This document shows, one piece after another, positions 44,441 through 54,370 of a stretch of 64,000 bases of DNA. Numbering within the stretch: the first letter of the stretch is position 1; the number at the start of each line of letters is the position of its first letter. The translations under genes were made by a program, and so were the position numbers. Origin of the DNA: Pedobacter sp. MC2016-24 (GTDB taxonomy: Bacteria; Bacteroidota; Bacteroidia; Sphingobacteriales; Sphingobacteriaceae); contig NZ_JADFBX010000003.1 of the NCBI RefSeq assembly GCF_015223055.1, forward strand, positions 248,001-312,000, given 5' to 3'. The notes beneath the pieces are model-generated. The model was given only the letters and a program-made list of their open reading frames with translations. It did not search any database and was not told where the DNA came from.

Positions 44441-45580
44441 GTGAAACATCAAAATCCTATATATTCAATTCCTGAACTTGCTGATAAATGGCAAAAAGGG
44501 ACAATCACGACTGAAGAAAAAGCATATTATGAACAATGGTATGCTTCTTTTAATGATGAAGAGCTTTTTGTAGCGCATCCTACGGCCGAAAGCCAGGACC
44601 AGCTTGCAGCAAGATTATACACTAAAGTCATGCATCGGATTGATCGTGATGAGCAAAAACCACTGAAAATGATTTCATGGTCTAAGTGGTATAGTATTGC
44701 TGCGGTATTACTGCTGATGTTGGGAGGCTTGCTGGTATATAACCGCTTGTTTGAGGCGGACCAGGTAATCAGTCCGGGTAAAAATACAGCGGTCTTAAAG
44801 CTGTCTGATGGCAAGCTGATTACACTTAGTGACCAGAAAAATGGTGTAGTCATAGATGCCACTAAACTTACCTATAGTGATGGTACGGAACTGAATGGGG
44901 CTGATGAGCATTTGGGACATGCTACAGCCATGACGGTGACTACTCCAATGGGCGGCACTTATCAGATTAGTTTACCCGATGGATCTAAGGTGTGGTTAAA
45001 TGCTGCAAGTAGTTTGACCTTTCCTTCAAATTTTGATGGGCAGCGGGACAGGAGGGTAGAAGTGAAGGGGGAAGCTTATTTCGAAATTTCAAAAGCTTAC
45101 GTCAAACAAGGTGGGCACGAAAAGCGGCAGGCTTTTGTTGTGGTCACCAATAAACAGGAGATTGAGGTGTTGGGAACACATTTTAATGTGAAAAACTATG
45201 AGGATGAACCTGGTGTACGTACAACCTTGCTGGAGGGAAGCATAAAAGTGAGTGCTGGAGCTGAGCGTAAAATTATTGTTCCAGGGCAGCAAGCTTTTAG
45301 TAATGGTGCCGGGATTGAGGTTTCCAGTGTCAATGTAAGTGATGTGGTGGCCTGGAAGGATGGGAATTTCCAGTTTAACGATGAGAATATTGAAAACGTA
45401 ATGCGGGCGATAAGTCGCTGGTATGATGTAGATATTGTGTTTAAAGGGGCCATTACCAGGGAGAAATTTGGAGGTACAATCTCAAGATCGAAACCAATTG
45501 CCGAGGTGCTGGCATCGCTGGAGGAAACCGGATATGTTAAATTTAAGATTGAAGGAAGGAGGGTGATCATTATGCCATAA
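44441..45580 (+). CDS. FecR-type regulator (module 3)
   Basis: This 379-residue FecR starts at GTG 44441 (MKHQNPIYSIPELADKWQKG), the only start that keeps the sigma-binding N-terminus. One membrane helix lies at about 85-103 (YSIAAVLLLMLGGLLVYNRL). The periplasmic core has GGTYQISLPDGSKVWLNAASSL and EIEVLGTHFNVKNY, and the tail ends KIEGRRVIIMP. It lies between its ECF sigma gene and the SusC gene. Confidence 0.92.
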   Translation: MKHQNPIYSIPELADKWQKGTITTEEKAYYEQWYASFNDEELFVAHPTAESQDQLAARLYTKVMHRIDRDEQKPLKMISWSKWYSIAAVLLLMLGGLLVYNRLFEADQVISPGKNTAVLKLSDGKLITLSDQKNGVVIDATKLTYSDGTELNGADEHLGHATAMTVTTPMGGTYQISLPDGSKVWLNAASSLTFPSNFDGQRDRRVEVKGEAYFEISKAYVKQGGHEKRQAFVVVTNKQEIEVLGTHFNVKNYEDEPGVRTTLLEGSIKVSAGAERKIIVPGQQAFSNGAGIEVSSVNVSDVVAWKDGNFQFNDENIENVMRAISRWYDVDIVFKGAITREKFGGTISRSKPIAEVLASLEETGYVKFKIEGRRVIIMP

Positions 45581-45593
45581 TGCTACACATGAT

Positions 45594-45730
45594 GGCCCTT
45601 AAAACAGAAACCGGGAGTGAGTCGAAGCACCCCCGGCCGGAAGTCATGGGCCAAACTATAGATAAAATTGCTTGAATCAACTAAACCACTAACCCAAACT
45701 TACATGCCAATGCTTTACAGCATTGGACAT
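45594..45730 (+). promoter_or_regulatory. Structured fecR-susC leader, module 3
   Basis: CCGGGAGTG (45611-45619) pairs with CACCCCCGG (45628-45636), eight pairs with one A-C mismatch, around AGTCGAAG. An outer TGGCCC (45593-45598) can pair with GGGCCA (45648-45653). CTAAACCACTAACCCAAAC (45681-45699) is a looser copy of the motif seen before the other susC genes. CCAATGCT (45707-45714) and AGCATTGG (45719-45726) form an 8-bp hairpin with a 4-nt loop, extended by ATG/CAT into the likely susC start codon at 45729. Confidence 0.5.
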
Positions 45731-48700
45731 GCTTCTCAAATATATGAAATATTCCATATTCTCAAGGGCTAGGCTATACGCGTATTCCTTAAGTCCAATA
45801 GTTCGAATAATGAAACTGACATTTATTCTGCTCGCCGTATTTGTTTTCCAGGTAAAAGCAACAAGCTTTGGCCAGGCGGTCACGATCTCCAAATCGAACG
45901 CCAGTCTGATTGATATTTTTAAAGAAATCAGGATACAAACAGGCTATGATTTCATTTACACTTCTTCGCAAATTAATGACGCTAAAACCGTTAGCATAAA
46001 TGTAAAACAAGTTTCCCTGCCGGATGTACTTGCTTTGTGTTTTAATGGGCAGCCATTAAAGTATACGCTTAAAAATAAGACGATTATTGTAAAGCGAAAA
46101 ACAGAGGAATCCGGTTCAGATGTCACTTTGCCGGTAAAAATGGCCTACCGACTGGTAACAGGTACGGTACGTGATCAAAACAAAAAACCGATACCAGGAG
46201 TAAATGTGCTGTCTAAGGAGTTGAACATCAGAACCACCACAGATAAAGAAGGCCGGTACCGGATCGATGTTCCGGATCAGGGGCCAGCTACCCTGATTTT
46301 TACCTATATCGGCTTGGCCAGCAGGGAGCTGAGTTGTAAAGGCGAATCGGTGTTGGATGTAACTTTACAGGAAGCTGTGAAGGAGATCGAAGAAATGGTG
46401 ATCACTGGATATCAGGTGCTGAAAAAAAGTAATGTAGTTGGGTCGACCGCTTCTATCCAGGCTAAAGATCTATACCTGAATGGTGTAAATACCATAGAGC
46501 AGGCTTTACAAGGTAAACTGGCCGGTGTGGTGGTTACCAATACCAGCGGGCTGGTTGGTACAAAACAGAATGTAAGGGTAAGGGGAACTTCTACTTTAAT
46601 CGGTACACAAGAGCCTATATGGGTAGTTGACGGAATTATTCAGGAAGATCCTTTACCATTTAAAGCCCAGGCGTTAAATACAGCAGGAGATATCAATTCG
46701 GATAATTTTGATTACATCAGGAATTTTGTTGGAAATTCCATTCGATGGTTAAATCCAAATGATATTGAAGATATTACTGTGCTTAAAGACGCTTCCGCTA
46801 CAGCTATTTATGGCATTAGGGCGGCAAATGGTGTCATTGTAATCACGACAAAGAAGGGCCAGGTGGGACCGCCGGCCATTAATTATTCCACAAATCTGAG
46901 TACTACTGAAAAGGTAAACTACAATAAGTTGTACCTGATGAATTCGAAAGAACGTGTGGAGGTTTCGAGAGAGATCTTTCAAAGAGGACTGACAGCTCCT
47001 TTTGTAAACAATAGCATCGGTTATGCCGGTGCATTAAATGAGTATTTATACCTGAAAACGATTAACGAAGCGGAATTTAATGCCAGGGTTGCGGCGATGG
47101 AGACTGCCAATACCGATTGGTTTAAGATTTTGTTTCGCGCACCCTTTAGTATGGGCCATAACCTGGGCATTTCCGGAGGAAATACAAACACCAGGTATTA
47201 TTCATCATTTGGCTACAACGCAACCAATGGCACAGCGATAGGTAACGATACACGTGCGATGAATGGAAGTTTATCCATGAGCTCGCAATTGTTTAAGAAT
47301 TTGAATGTAGGCATCCGCTTATCGGCTGCAAAAAACACCACCAACGGTTTTTACCAGGTCAATCCATATGACTATGCCACTAAGATTAACCGGGTAATAC
47401 CAGCATATCAGGGTAATGGCGAATTGAATTTTTATAAAACCAGTTCGGGGTATCTGTTCAACATCATCAATGAACGTGATGAGACTGGTAATACCAACAA
47501 TACCATTTCTACAAATGGAAGTATAGATGTGAATTATCAGTTTTCTAAAGATCTTCGCTTTCAGACGCTATTTAATTACAACAGTTCGGCTACCAATGGT
47601 GTGACTTATGCAACCGACAGGACAGAATATATGTCCAGGGCAATCAGATTTGCTGAAGTGGGAATTAAACCTACTGATCCCGCATACATCAATTCAAGGG
47701 TGCCTGTTGGTGGCGAATACAACGAATCGACCAACACCAATGCCAATTGGAGTTGGAGGAATAGCGTGTCGTACAATAAAACTTTTGGAATGAAACATAC
47801 GGTGGCTGTGATGTTTGGTCAGGAAATGAACAGCACACATTATGAGGGATTCCAGTCAACTGCTTATGGTTATCTGCGGGACCGGGGTAAATCTTTTGCC
47901 GCGCTACCGTTAACCTATACCACAGCAAAAACAATAAATCCATTGCTAAGTTTGAGCCCTACAATTACAGATCGCAGAACGAATACACTGGGTCTGTATC
48001 TGACTTCAAGTTACGCTTATGACAATCGCTACGTATTGAACTTTAGTGTAAGAAATGACCGCTCAAACCGGTTTGGCCAGTTTACCAATGAGAAATTTAA
48101 CCCGGTTTGGGCTGGAGGTTTAAGATGGAACGTGGCCAATGAAAAATGGTTTAACACCAGCGGCTGGATGAATGGTTTGAGCTTGCGCGGATCTTTCGGA
48201 TACCAGCGGAATATTGCAGCAAATGTGAGTCCGGACCTGATCATTAAAACACCTGTTGGTGCACCAGCGAATACAACAGATACCATGACCGGCGATGTAT
48301 TGCTGGCGATCGGTTCGCTACCTTATGGCGACCTGCGCTGGGAAGAAAATGCCAGCCTGAACCTTGGCTTAGACTGGAGTTTATTTGGCAATAAGGTGCA
48401 GGGTTCGGTAGAGTATTATACCAAACGTGGCAGGGAGTTAATTACCAATTTATCGGTTCCCCTGGAGTATGGGGTGAGTTCAATGTTAGTGAATGGCGGA
48501 TCGATGAACAACACTGGTTATGAAGTGAGCGCGAACTTTGTTCCGGTAAGAACCAAGAATTTTACCTGGTCGGTAAGCCTGAATACTTCAAAAAACAAAA
48601 ATATTGTGGTTAAAACAGGACCACAGGTGGTGAGCTGGCGAACTGCAGCTTCTGGTACGCTCAATGTAGCAGGAAAACCTGTTTCTGGATTTTATGCCTT

Positions 48701-49346
48701 TAAATTTACAGGTATCAATGCTACAAATGGAGAGCCGATGTTTGACCTTGGCGTTGCGCCGGGAGCAGATGTAAAAGATCCGACATCATTTATGCAGTAT
48801 ATGGGGAAACTTGATCCGGATTTTACTTCCGGGCTGGGCTTAAGCTTCAGGTATAAAATGTTGAGCCTGAGCAGCTCATTTAATTTGCAGGTGGGTGGCA
48901 AGAAATTCCTGGCACCCTTATACAATTATGCATCCAATACCAGTGGCTTACCTACGGAATATGAAAATCTTTCGCGTTTAATTCTGGATCGCTGGACTCC
49001 GGCTAATCCGAATGGAACCGTACCAGCCTTACCTAATGGAAGTTTGCCGAGTGTGGCCCTACCAAATGCTGACCAAACGTATAAAAGTTTATACATGTTA
49101 TACAATTACAGCACCGATCGTGTAGTGAGTGCTTCCAGTTTGCGCTGTAATAACGTCAACATGAGTTATGCTTTACCTGAATATATCGTAAAGCGCCTCA
49201 AATGTAAAAACGTGTTTATTGGTGCTGGTGTAAGCAATCCATTTGCGATTAATAGTGGGGACTTTAGAGGGATTGACCCTGAAGTGGCTACCGGAGGCCA
49301 GCCAAGAACAAGAACTTATACATTCAATTTAAACCTAAGTTTATAA
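45729..49346 (+). CDS. SusC/RagA-type TonB-dependent transporter with STN domain (module 3)
   Basis: This protein has about 1205 residues. The ATG at 45729 is preferred over the in-frame TTG 45723; ATGs at 45744 and 45810 are also possible, since the signal segment only begins at MKLTFILLAVFVFQVKATSFGQ. Then come an STN domain (ASLIDIFKEIRIQTGYDFIYT), a carboxypeptidase-regulatory-like domain (VTGTVRDQNKKPIPGVNVLS), a plug with EPIWVVDGIIQEDP and AIYGIRAANGVIVITTK, and a barrel ending RTRTYTFNLNLSL. Downstream protease genes suggest it imports peptides. Confidence 0.95.
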   Translation: MLLKYMKYSIFSRARLYAYSLSPIVRIMKLTFILLAVFVFQVKATSFGQAVTISKSNASLIDIFKEIRIQTGYDFIYTSSQINDAKTVSINVKQVSLPDVLALCFNGQPLKYTLKNKTIIVKRKTEESGSDVTLPVKMAYRLVTGTVRDQNKKPIPGVNVLSKELNIRTTTDKEGRYRIDVPDQGPATLIFTYIGLASRELSCKGESVLDVTLQEAVKEIEEMVITGYQVLKKSNVVGSTASIQAKDLYLNGVNTIEQALQGKLAGVVVTNTSGLVGTKQNVRVRGTSTLIGTQEPIWVVDGIIQEDPLPFKAQALNTAGDINSDNFDYIRNFVGNSIRWLNPNDIEDITVLKDASATAIYGIRAANGVIVITTKKGQVGPPAINYSTNLSTTEKVNYNKLYLMNSKERVEVSREIFQRGLTAPFVNNSIGYAGALNEYLYLKTINEAEFNARVAAMETANTDWFKILFRAPFSMGHNLGISGGNTNTRYYSSFGYNATNGTAIGNDTRAMNGSLSMSSQLFKNLNVGIRLSAAKNTTNGFYQVNPYDYATKINRVIPAYQGNGELNFYKTSSGYLFNIINERDETGNTNNTISTNGSIDVNYQFSKDLRFQTLFNYNSSATNGVTYATDRTEYMSRAIRFAEVGIKPTDPAYINSRVPVGGEYNESTNTNANWSWRNSVSYNKTFGMKHTVAVMFGQEMNSTHYEGFQSTAYGYLRDRGKSFAALPLTYTTAKTINPLLSLSPTITDRRTNTLGLYLTSSYAYDNRYVLNFSVRNDRSNRFGQFTNEKFNPVWAGGLRWNVANEKWFNTSGWMNGLSLRGSFGYQRNIAANVSPDLIIKTPVGAPANTTDTMTGDVLLAIGSLPYGDLRWEENASLNLGLDWSLFGNKVQGSVEYYTKRGRELITNLSVPLEYGVSSMLVNGGSMNNTGYEVSANFVPVRTKNFTWSVSLNTSKNKNIVVKTGPQVVSWRTAASGTLNVAGKPVSGFYAFKFTGINATNGEPMFDLGVAPGADVKDPTSFMQYMGKLDPDFTSGLGLSFRYKMLSLSSSFNLQVGGKKFLAPLYNYASNTSGLPTEYENLSRLILDRWTPANPNGTVPALPNGSLPSVALPNADQTYKSLYMLYNYSTDRVVSASSLRCNNVNMSYALPEYIVKRLKCKNVFIGAGVSNPFAINSGDFRGIDPEVATGGQPRTRTYTFNLNLSL

Positions 49347-49354
49347 TTAAGCAG

Positions 49355-50866
49355 ATGAAAAAGTATTTTTTATATGCACTGATATTGACGACTACAGTAT
49401 TGGGCTCCTGCAAAAAATTTCTTGCAGAGTACAGTCAGGACGAAATGCGCCCGGGCTCTACAGATGATTTGACCGCTTTGATGTATAGTGAGGCTTATCC
49501 TTATAATGCCTATATGGAAACATTTGATGCCTTGACCGATGATGTTCAGAACAATCCATTGGTGCCGGTTAATGGGGCGCCGATTCCTGATTATCTAAAT
49601 ACCCTGCAGGCGGCTACTCCGATGTTTACTTTTGATCCGACCATGTTTGATCAGAACAATCCTGTAGCTGATGGTTCGAATGTATACAGCAAGCTATATC
49701 TGAAAATTAAGGGCTGTAACGTCATTATTGACTACCTGGACCAGGTGAAAGGGACAGATGTAGACAAAAATGCGATCCTTGGGCAATGTCTTTTATTGCG
49801 TTCTTATTATTACCTGAAATTGGTGACGACTTATGCACAGCTATACAATGCTCCTGGTGTAGATCCTGAAAAAAGTTTAGGGGTTCCCCTGATTCTGGGC
49901 AGCCAGGTAAAAGATGGGGGAATTGCCAGAAATACGCTGAAGGAAGTGTATGATCAGATTGAAAAAGACCTGATCCAGGCCGAAGACCTGTTGGGAAATA
50001 ATTACACGCCTAGTACGGTATTCAGGGTAGGCCGTGATGCCGCTAATGCACTTTTATCGCGGTTTTACTTATACAGGGGATTGGATACCGATTGGGCAAA
50101 AGCAATTCAATATGCCACCAGGGCATTGGAAAGACGGTCGACACTGACTGCTTTGACCACTTTCATTACCTCTAGCGGAGGCATTACTGCGAATGGCATT
50201 TACAATTCATCCAGTCCGGAAGTGATCTGGATTGCTTCTACGAGTGTCCATCCCAGTCTTTTAGCTGTAAATGTGGATAGCCGTTCCTTACCTCCTTTTA
50301 CCGCTTCTACAAGTTTGCTAACGCAATATAACCAGGGAACTGGGACCAGTAATTATGGAGATTTGCGCTATCAATACTATTTTCAGGCTTTCACGGCTAA
50401 CGGAGCGAAATTCCTGTACCGTACCGGAAAAAATACCATCAACACAACCTACGGTACTAAAGGTTTCAGGGTTGCGGAACTTTATTTGAACCGTGCTGAG
50501 GCTTATGCCCGCCAGTTTTTGAATACGGGGAATGTTGCCGATAGAACAGCTGCACTGGCAGACCTGAATGCTTTGAGGTTAAGTCGTTACGACACACGAA
50601 ATACAGCTTATGTTGCGGTTAACATTACGGATGGAGCCGGACTCTACAAGTTTTGCCAGGAAGAACGCAGAAGGGAGCTGGCATTGGAAGATGGTCATCG
50701 ATTTATCGATTTAAAAAGATGGGGCCTGGGCGTTACCCATGTGTATACAGGTTCTGATAATGTGACGACCACCTTTACATTACCTGCAAACAGCCCGCTG
50801 TATGCACTGCCTATACCTTACAATGCAGTACTGGCAAATACCAGTCTGATTCAAAACCCAAGATAA
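49355..50866 (+). CDS. SusD/RagB-type lipoprotein (module 3)
   Basis: This 503-residue surface lipoprotein has lipobox LGSC at Cys19, followed by KKFLAEYSQDEMRPGS. Typical SusD parts are LGQCLLLRSYYYLKLVTTYAQLY, ANALLSRFYLYRGLDTDWAKAIQYA, RVAELYLNRAEAYARQF and CQEERRRELALEDGHRFIDLKRWGLG. It starts 8 nt after the SusC stop codon and should cap that barrel. A metallopeptidase-like lipoprotein gene follows 28 nt later. Confidence 0.93.
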   Translation: MKKYFLYALILTTTVLGSCKKFLAEYSQDEMRPGSTDDLTALMYSEAYPYNAYMETFDALTDDVQNNPLVPVNGAPIPDYLNTLQAATPMFTFDPTMFDQNNPVADGSNVYSKLYLKIKGCNVIIDYLDQVKGTDVDKNAILGQCLLLRSYYYLKLVTTYAQLYNAPGVDPEKSLGVPLILGSQVKDGGIARNTLKEVYDQIEKDLIQAEDLLGNNYTPSTVFRVGRDAANALLSRFYLYRGLDTDWAKAIQYATRALERRSTLTALTTFITSSGGITANGIYNSSSPEVIWIASTSVHPSLLAVNVDSRSLPPFTASTSLLTQYNQGTGTSNYGDLRYQYYFQAFTANGAKFLYRTGKNTINTTYGTKGFRVAELYLNRAEAYARQFLNTGNVADRTAALADLNALRLSRYDTRNTAYVAVNITDGAGLYKFCQEERRRELALEDGHRFIDLKRWGLGVTHVYTGSDNVTTTFTLPANSPLYALPIPYNAVLANTSLIQNPR

Positions 50867-50894
50867 CTGAATGATTATTTAACAATTTAATGTT

Positions 50895-51836
50895 ATGAAA
50901 GCGTATATATTTATATCAACCGTCATTTTTCTTGCTTTAGGCTTCAGTTCCTGCAAAAAATCTGACAGTATTTTAACCGCATCTGGTATTGATGATACTT
51001 ATCAATTGCCACAAGGTAACGCTGCGTATGACCAAACTATTGTTGGTTATTACCAGAAATATGGTAGTTATGTTTTATACCAGTTTAGTGAAAAAGACGC
51101 CTACTGGACACCAACTGGAATTAAAAAACCAGTTGCCGGTACTGGTGGTACATGGAGTACTGGTGCAGAAGTGTCTCCTTCAAATAAAGATTACATTACG
51201 TCACAGTTGGAATTATTAGATAAAAGCTTATTTAGCCTGTATCCGACTGCGTTTTTAAAAAAGTTTTTACCTGTTAAATTTTTACTGTGCAGCCAGGTAG
51301 ATTCTATTTATACCAACTATGTTTTTACCCCTGTTTATACAGCAACCAAGGGGGTGAAGAAGATCCCTGCTTATTATAGTTATGATAACATCGCTGTTAA
51401 TTATGGAGATGCAACCATTGCGAGCATGACAGCTGCGGACAAGGTAGCTTTTTTAGCCAGGCTGAACCTGGTATTTTTTCAAAGCATCAATGAACGTGGC
51501 CTGATTAAGCCGACAGCAGAATTTACCAATAGTGCAGATTATACCGTAAGTAATACCACACAGGCCATTGCTTATGGAAAAGGGATCATCAGTCTGTATT
51601 ATTCGAGTAATGTAACGGCAGATTGGACCGCCTACATCCTGGCTATGGTGACCTGGTCTGAAGCGGATCTGAACCGTGCAGTCACCAATACCAATACCAG
51701 TGCAGTTGGGATTTTAAACCCCATGAAAGATACCAACGGACTCATCAAAAAGCGCTACAATATGGTTAGAAACTATTTCATCAATACGTATCAGGTGGAC
51801 TTGCAGAAAATTGGTAACGCATCAAGAGGATTATAA
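50895..51836 (+). CDS. Peptidase_Mx1-like lipoprotein lacking the HExxH motif
   Basis: This is a 313-residue lipoprotein with lipobox FSSC at Cys20. The N-terminal part (YDQTIVGYYQKYGSYVLYQFSEKDAYW) and the C-terminal part (DWTAYILAMVTWSEADLNRAV, IKKRYNMVRNYFINTYQVDLQKI) follow the pattern of the putative zinc-binding metallopeptidase lipoproteins found after susD. Those proteins carry HEFAHxxH. No HExxH occurs anywhere here, and the equivalent area reads GLIKPTAEFTNSADYT. It is therefore probably a non-catalytic binding protein of the SusCD complex. The family assignment is from memory of the pattern. Confidence 0.65.
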   Translation: MKAYIFISTVIFLALGFSSCKKSDSILTASGIDDTYQLPQGNAAYDQTIVGYYQKYGSYVLYQFSEKDAYWTPTGIKKPVAGTGGTWSTGAEVSPSNKDYITSQLELLDKSLFSLYPTAFLKKFLPVKFLLCSQVDSIYTNYVFTPVYTATKGVKKIPAYYSYDNIAVNYGDATIASMTAADKVAFLARLNLVFFQSINERGLIKPTAEFTNSADYTVSNTTQAIAYGKGIISLYYSSNVTADWTAYILAMVTWSEADLNRAVTNTNTSAVGILNPMKDTNGLIKKRYNMVRNYFINTYQVDLQKIGNASRGL

Positions 51837-51914
51837 TACACCAACATGAATTGCATTTGGAGTGTTGTGCCTGTTTTAGGCACATACACTCCTGATCTAT
51901 CATTAAACACAAAT

Positions 51915-54362
51915 ATGAAACCTATTAAAATTTTGTTCCTCAGCCTGGGGCTGACGGTATCAGCATTCTTTTGTGCAAATGCGCAAACAGAAGTGAAGGT
52001 ACCTACGATAGCTACCTTCACTAAACCTGCCGCAAAACAGTATAAAGGCATGTTTAACGTCATTGTACAAGATGATAAATATTTCATCGAAATTCCGGAT
52101 CAGTTACTGGGCCGTGACATCCTCACCAGCATTACCATCATTAGCGGCTCTGCGCAGCGCAAAAGAAATCCAGCCATGCGTTTCGGTTTTGCCGGAGATG
52201 CGGTTAATGACCGGGTGATCCGCTTTAATAAAGGCATCAACGGAAAGATGAACCTTATTGCACCTGAGTTTGCCATGGAAACCGATACCATGAGTATGTA
52301 TTTTAATGCACTTAAAGCGAAATTAGTGCCTAGCCTGCTTGCCTTTGATATTGTAGCTACAGGAAATGCAAGTTCAGTGATTGACATTACCAGTTTGTTT
52401 GCTGGAGACAATGATTTGTTTTCGTTAAAAGGGGCTGCCGTTGAATTGAAACTGGGTGCTTTTGAACCGCAGAAATCAAAGGTTCTTGGTGTAAGTGCAT
52501 TTGAAAATAATGTAATTTTTCGTTCCATTAAGAGTTATGGCGAGGCTGCTCCGGCGGCACAAGGCCCACCTAATGCAACAGGAATGCCCGCAAAAAAAGA
52601 AGAAACAAACCCAACCATGTGGGAAGTTGGATCTTCCTGGTTTTTGTTGCCAGAAGTGCCCATGGCAAAGCGCTATGCAGATAAAAGGATTGGATACTTT
52701 TTAACAGGTTTAAAAAACTACGATAGGAACCCGGAAAAGAATGAGTTTTTAACGGTGGCGAACCGGTGGCGTATAGAACCCAGGCCAGAAGATCTTCAAA
52801 AATTTAAGAACGGAGAACTGGTTGAACCGGCAAAGCCCATTGTATTTTACATTGATCGCAATACGCCTGCTTACCTGATCCCTTATATGATTGACGGGGT
52901 CAATGCCTGGCGCAAAAGTTTTGAGAAAATAGGCTTCAAGAATGCCATCACGGGGAAACTGGCGCCAACGGCTGCTGAAGATCCGGATTATACAATGGAA
53001 GACGCGAGATATTCTTACATCTCCTACAAACCGTCTGAAATGGCCAATGCTTATGGGCCTCAAATTGTAGACCCCCGTTCAGGCGAAATTCTGACCTCAC
53101 ACATTGCCGTGTTTCACAACATTCAGGAACTCTTGCAACGCTGGTATTTTTCTATGTGTGCTGTTACAGATCCGGGTGCGCGTAAGGTTCCCATGGATAA
53201 GTCTCTCATGGGTACACTCATCAGGAATGTGATTACTCATGAAGTTGGACATACCCTGGGTTTAAGACACAACTTTGCTGGCAGCTCATCGTATGCTGTA
53301 GACAGTATTCGTAACAGGGATTTTGTACGTAAAAATAGCTTTGGACCATCTGTGATGGATTATATGCGTTTTAATTATGCGGCCCAGCCAGGAGATAAGA
53401 TGACACCTGCAGACCTGCTCCCTGTGGTAGGTGTGTATGACGATTATGCCATTGAATGGGGTTATAGGTTTATGCCGGAGAAAGATGCGCAAACTGCAGC
53501 AGATGAGCTGACTTCATGGGTTTCCGAGAAGAGAAAGGACCCACGGTTCTTTTATTTTGAAGAGGGAGACTTCTACGACCCCAGGGTCCAGAGTGAAGAT
53601 ATTGGAGATAACAATATGAAAGCCAATGCACTCGGTGTGGAAAACCTGAAGATAATTATGGCGAACCTGAACAAATGGGGCGAAGGTGACGACAATGCTT
53701 ACCTGAGCTTAAGGTCAATGTACCGCGCCGTGCAGGGCAGGTATTACCAGTATCTGCAACATGTAGTGAAAAATATTGGCGGCGTTTTTACGGACAATGC
53801 CTTGCGGGCAGAAAACAAAAGCAACTTCGTTCCGGTAAGCAGGGCACAGCAAAAAGAAGCCATGGACTACTTAACCCAATATATGTTTACGGAACCAAAA
53901 TGGCTTTACCCTGAGGATATCATGGCAAAAACCAGATTTAATTTTGATACAGACGTAGAAGCGAGTTATGGTGATCTGCTCGGCAGATTATTGTCTAAGT
54001 ATTCTGCATTATCGAGAGTAGAAGACATTGCAGGCGGCAAGGATTATACAGCTGCTGAGTTCCTGACGGACTTGCACCGGGTTATTTTCAAAGACATTGA
54101 AAGTGGTAAGCCCATATCGCGCTACAACAGGATGCTGCAACGGACTTTTCTAAATTCAGTACTGAGGCATGTAGATAACCCTGGTACTTTTCCCAATAAC
54201 GTCGATTTAAAAATGACCGAATTGCTAAGAATGACATCAACACAAGCTGAAGCTGCTGCAGCACTTCAAACCGACTTTATTTCTAAAAGCCACCTTACTG
54301 CCATCGCAAACATGATTAAAGTTTGGAATACTGGAAGGAACGATGCTTATCTAACTAAATAA
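51915..54362 (+). CDS. Secreted zinc metalloprotease (DUF5117/DUF4953 type), intact motif
   Basis: This protein has 815 residues from ATG 51915; the frame opens earlier at 51846, but the signal peptide (MKPIKILFLSLGLTVSAFFCANAQ) starts here. A DUF5118/DUF5117-like beta-rich N-terminal half (about 25-330) is followed by the metzincin-like catalytic domain: HEVGHTLGLRH gives His442, Glu443, His446 and His452, and SVMDYMRFNY provides a Met-turn. The C-terminal DUF4953-like region is helical. It probably degrades proteins in the periplasm or at the cell surface to feed the SusCD transporter. Confidence 0.92.
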   Translation: MKPIKILFLSLGLTVSAFFCANAQTEVKVPTIATFTKPAAKQYKGMFNVIVQDDKYFIEIPDQLLGRDILTSITIISGSAQRKRNPAMRFGFAGDAVNDRVIRFNKGINGKMNLIAPEFAMETDTMSMYFNALKAKLVPSLLAFDIVATGNASSVIDITSLFAGDNDLFSLKGAAVELKLGAFEPQKSKVLGVSAFENNVIFRSIKSYGEAAPAAQGPPNATGMPAKKEETNPTMWEVGSSWFLLPEVPMAKRYADKRIGYFLTGLKNYDRNPEKNEFLTVANRWRIEPRPEDLQKFKNGELVEPAKPIVFYIDRNTPAYLIPYMIDGVNAWRKSFEKIGFKNAITGKLAPTAAEDPDYTMEDARYSYISYKPSEMANAYGPQIVDPRSGEILTSHIAVFHNIQELLQRWYFSMCAVTDPGARKVPMDKSLMGTLIRNVITHEVGHTLGLRHNFAGSSSYAVDSIRNRDFVRKNSFGPSVMDYMRFNYAAQPGDKMTPADLLPVVGVYDDYAIEWGYRFMPEKDAQTAADELTSWVSEKRKDPRFFYFEEGDFYDPRVQSEDIGDNNMKANALGVENLKIIMANLNKWGEGDDNAYLSLRSMYRAVQGRYYQYLQHVVKNIGGVFTDNALRAENKSNFVPVSRAQQKEAMDYLTQYMFTEPKWLYPEDIMAKTRFNFDTDVEASYGDLLGRLLSKYSALSRVEDIAGGKDYTAAEFLTDLHRVIFKDIESGKPISRYNRMLQRTFLNSVLRHVDNPGTFPNNVDLKMTELLRMTSTQAEAAAALQTDFISKSHLTAIANMIKVWNTGRNDAYLTK

Positions 54363-54370
54363 CTATAACC

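Noticed and set aside
52100..52528. 142-codon minus-strand ORF
   Set aside because: It is antisense to the metalloprotease N-terminal half, and no start context or domain supports it.
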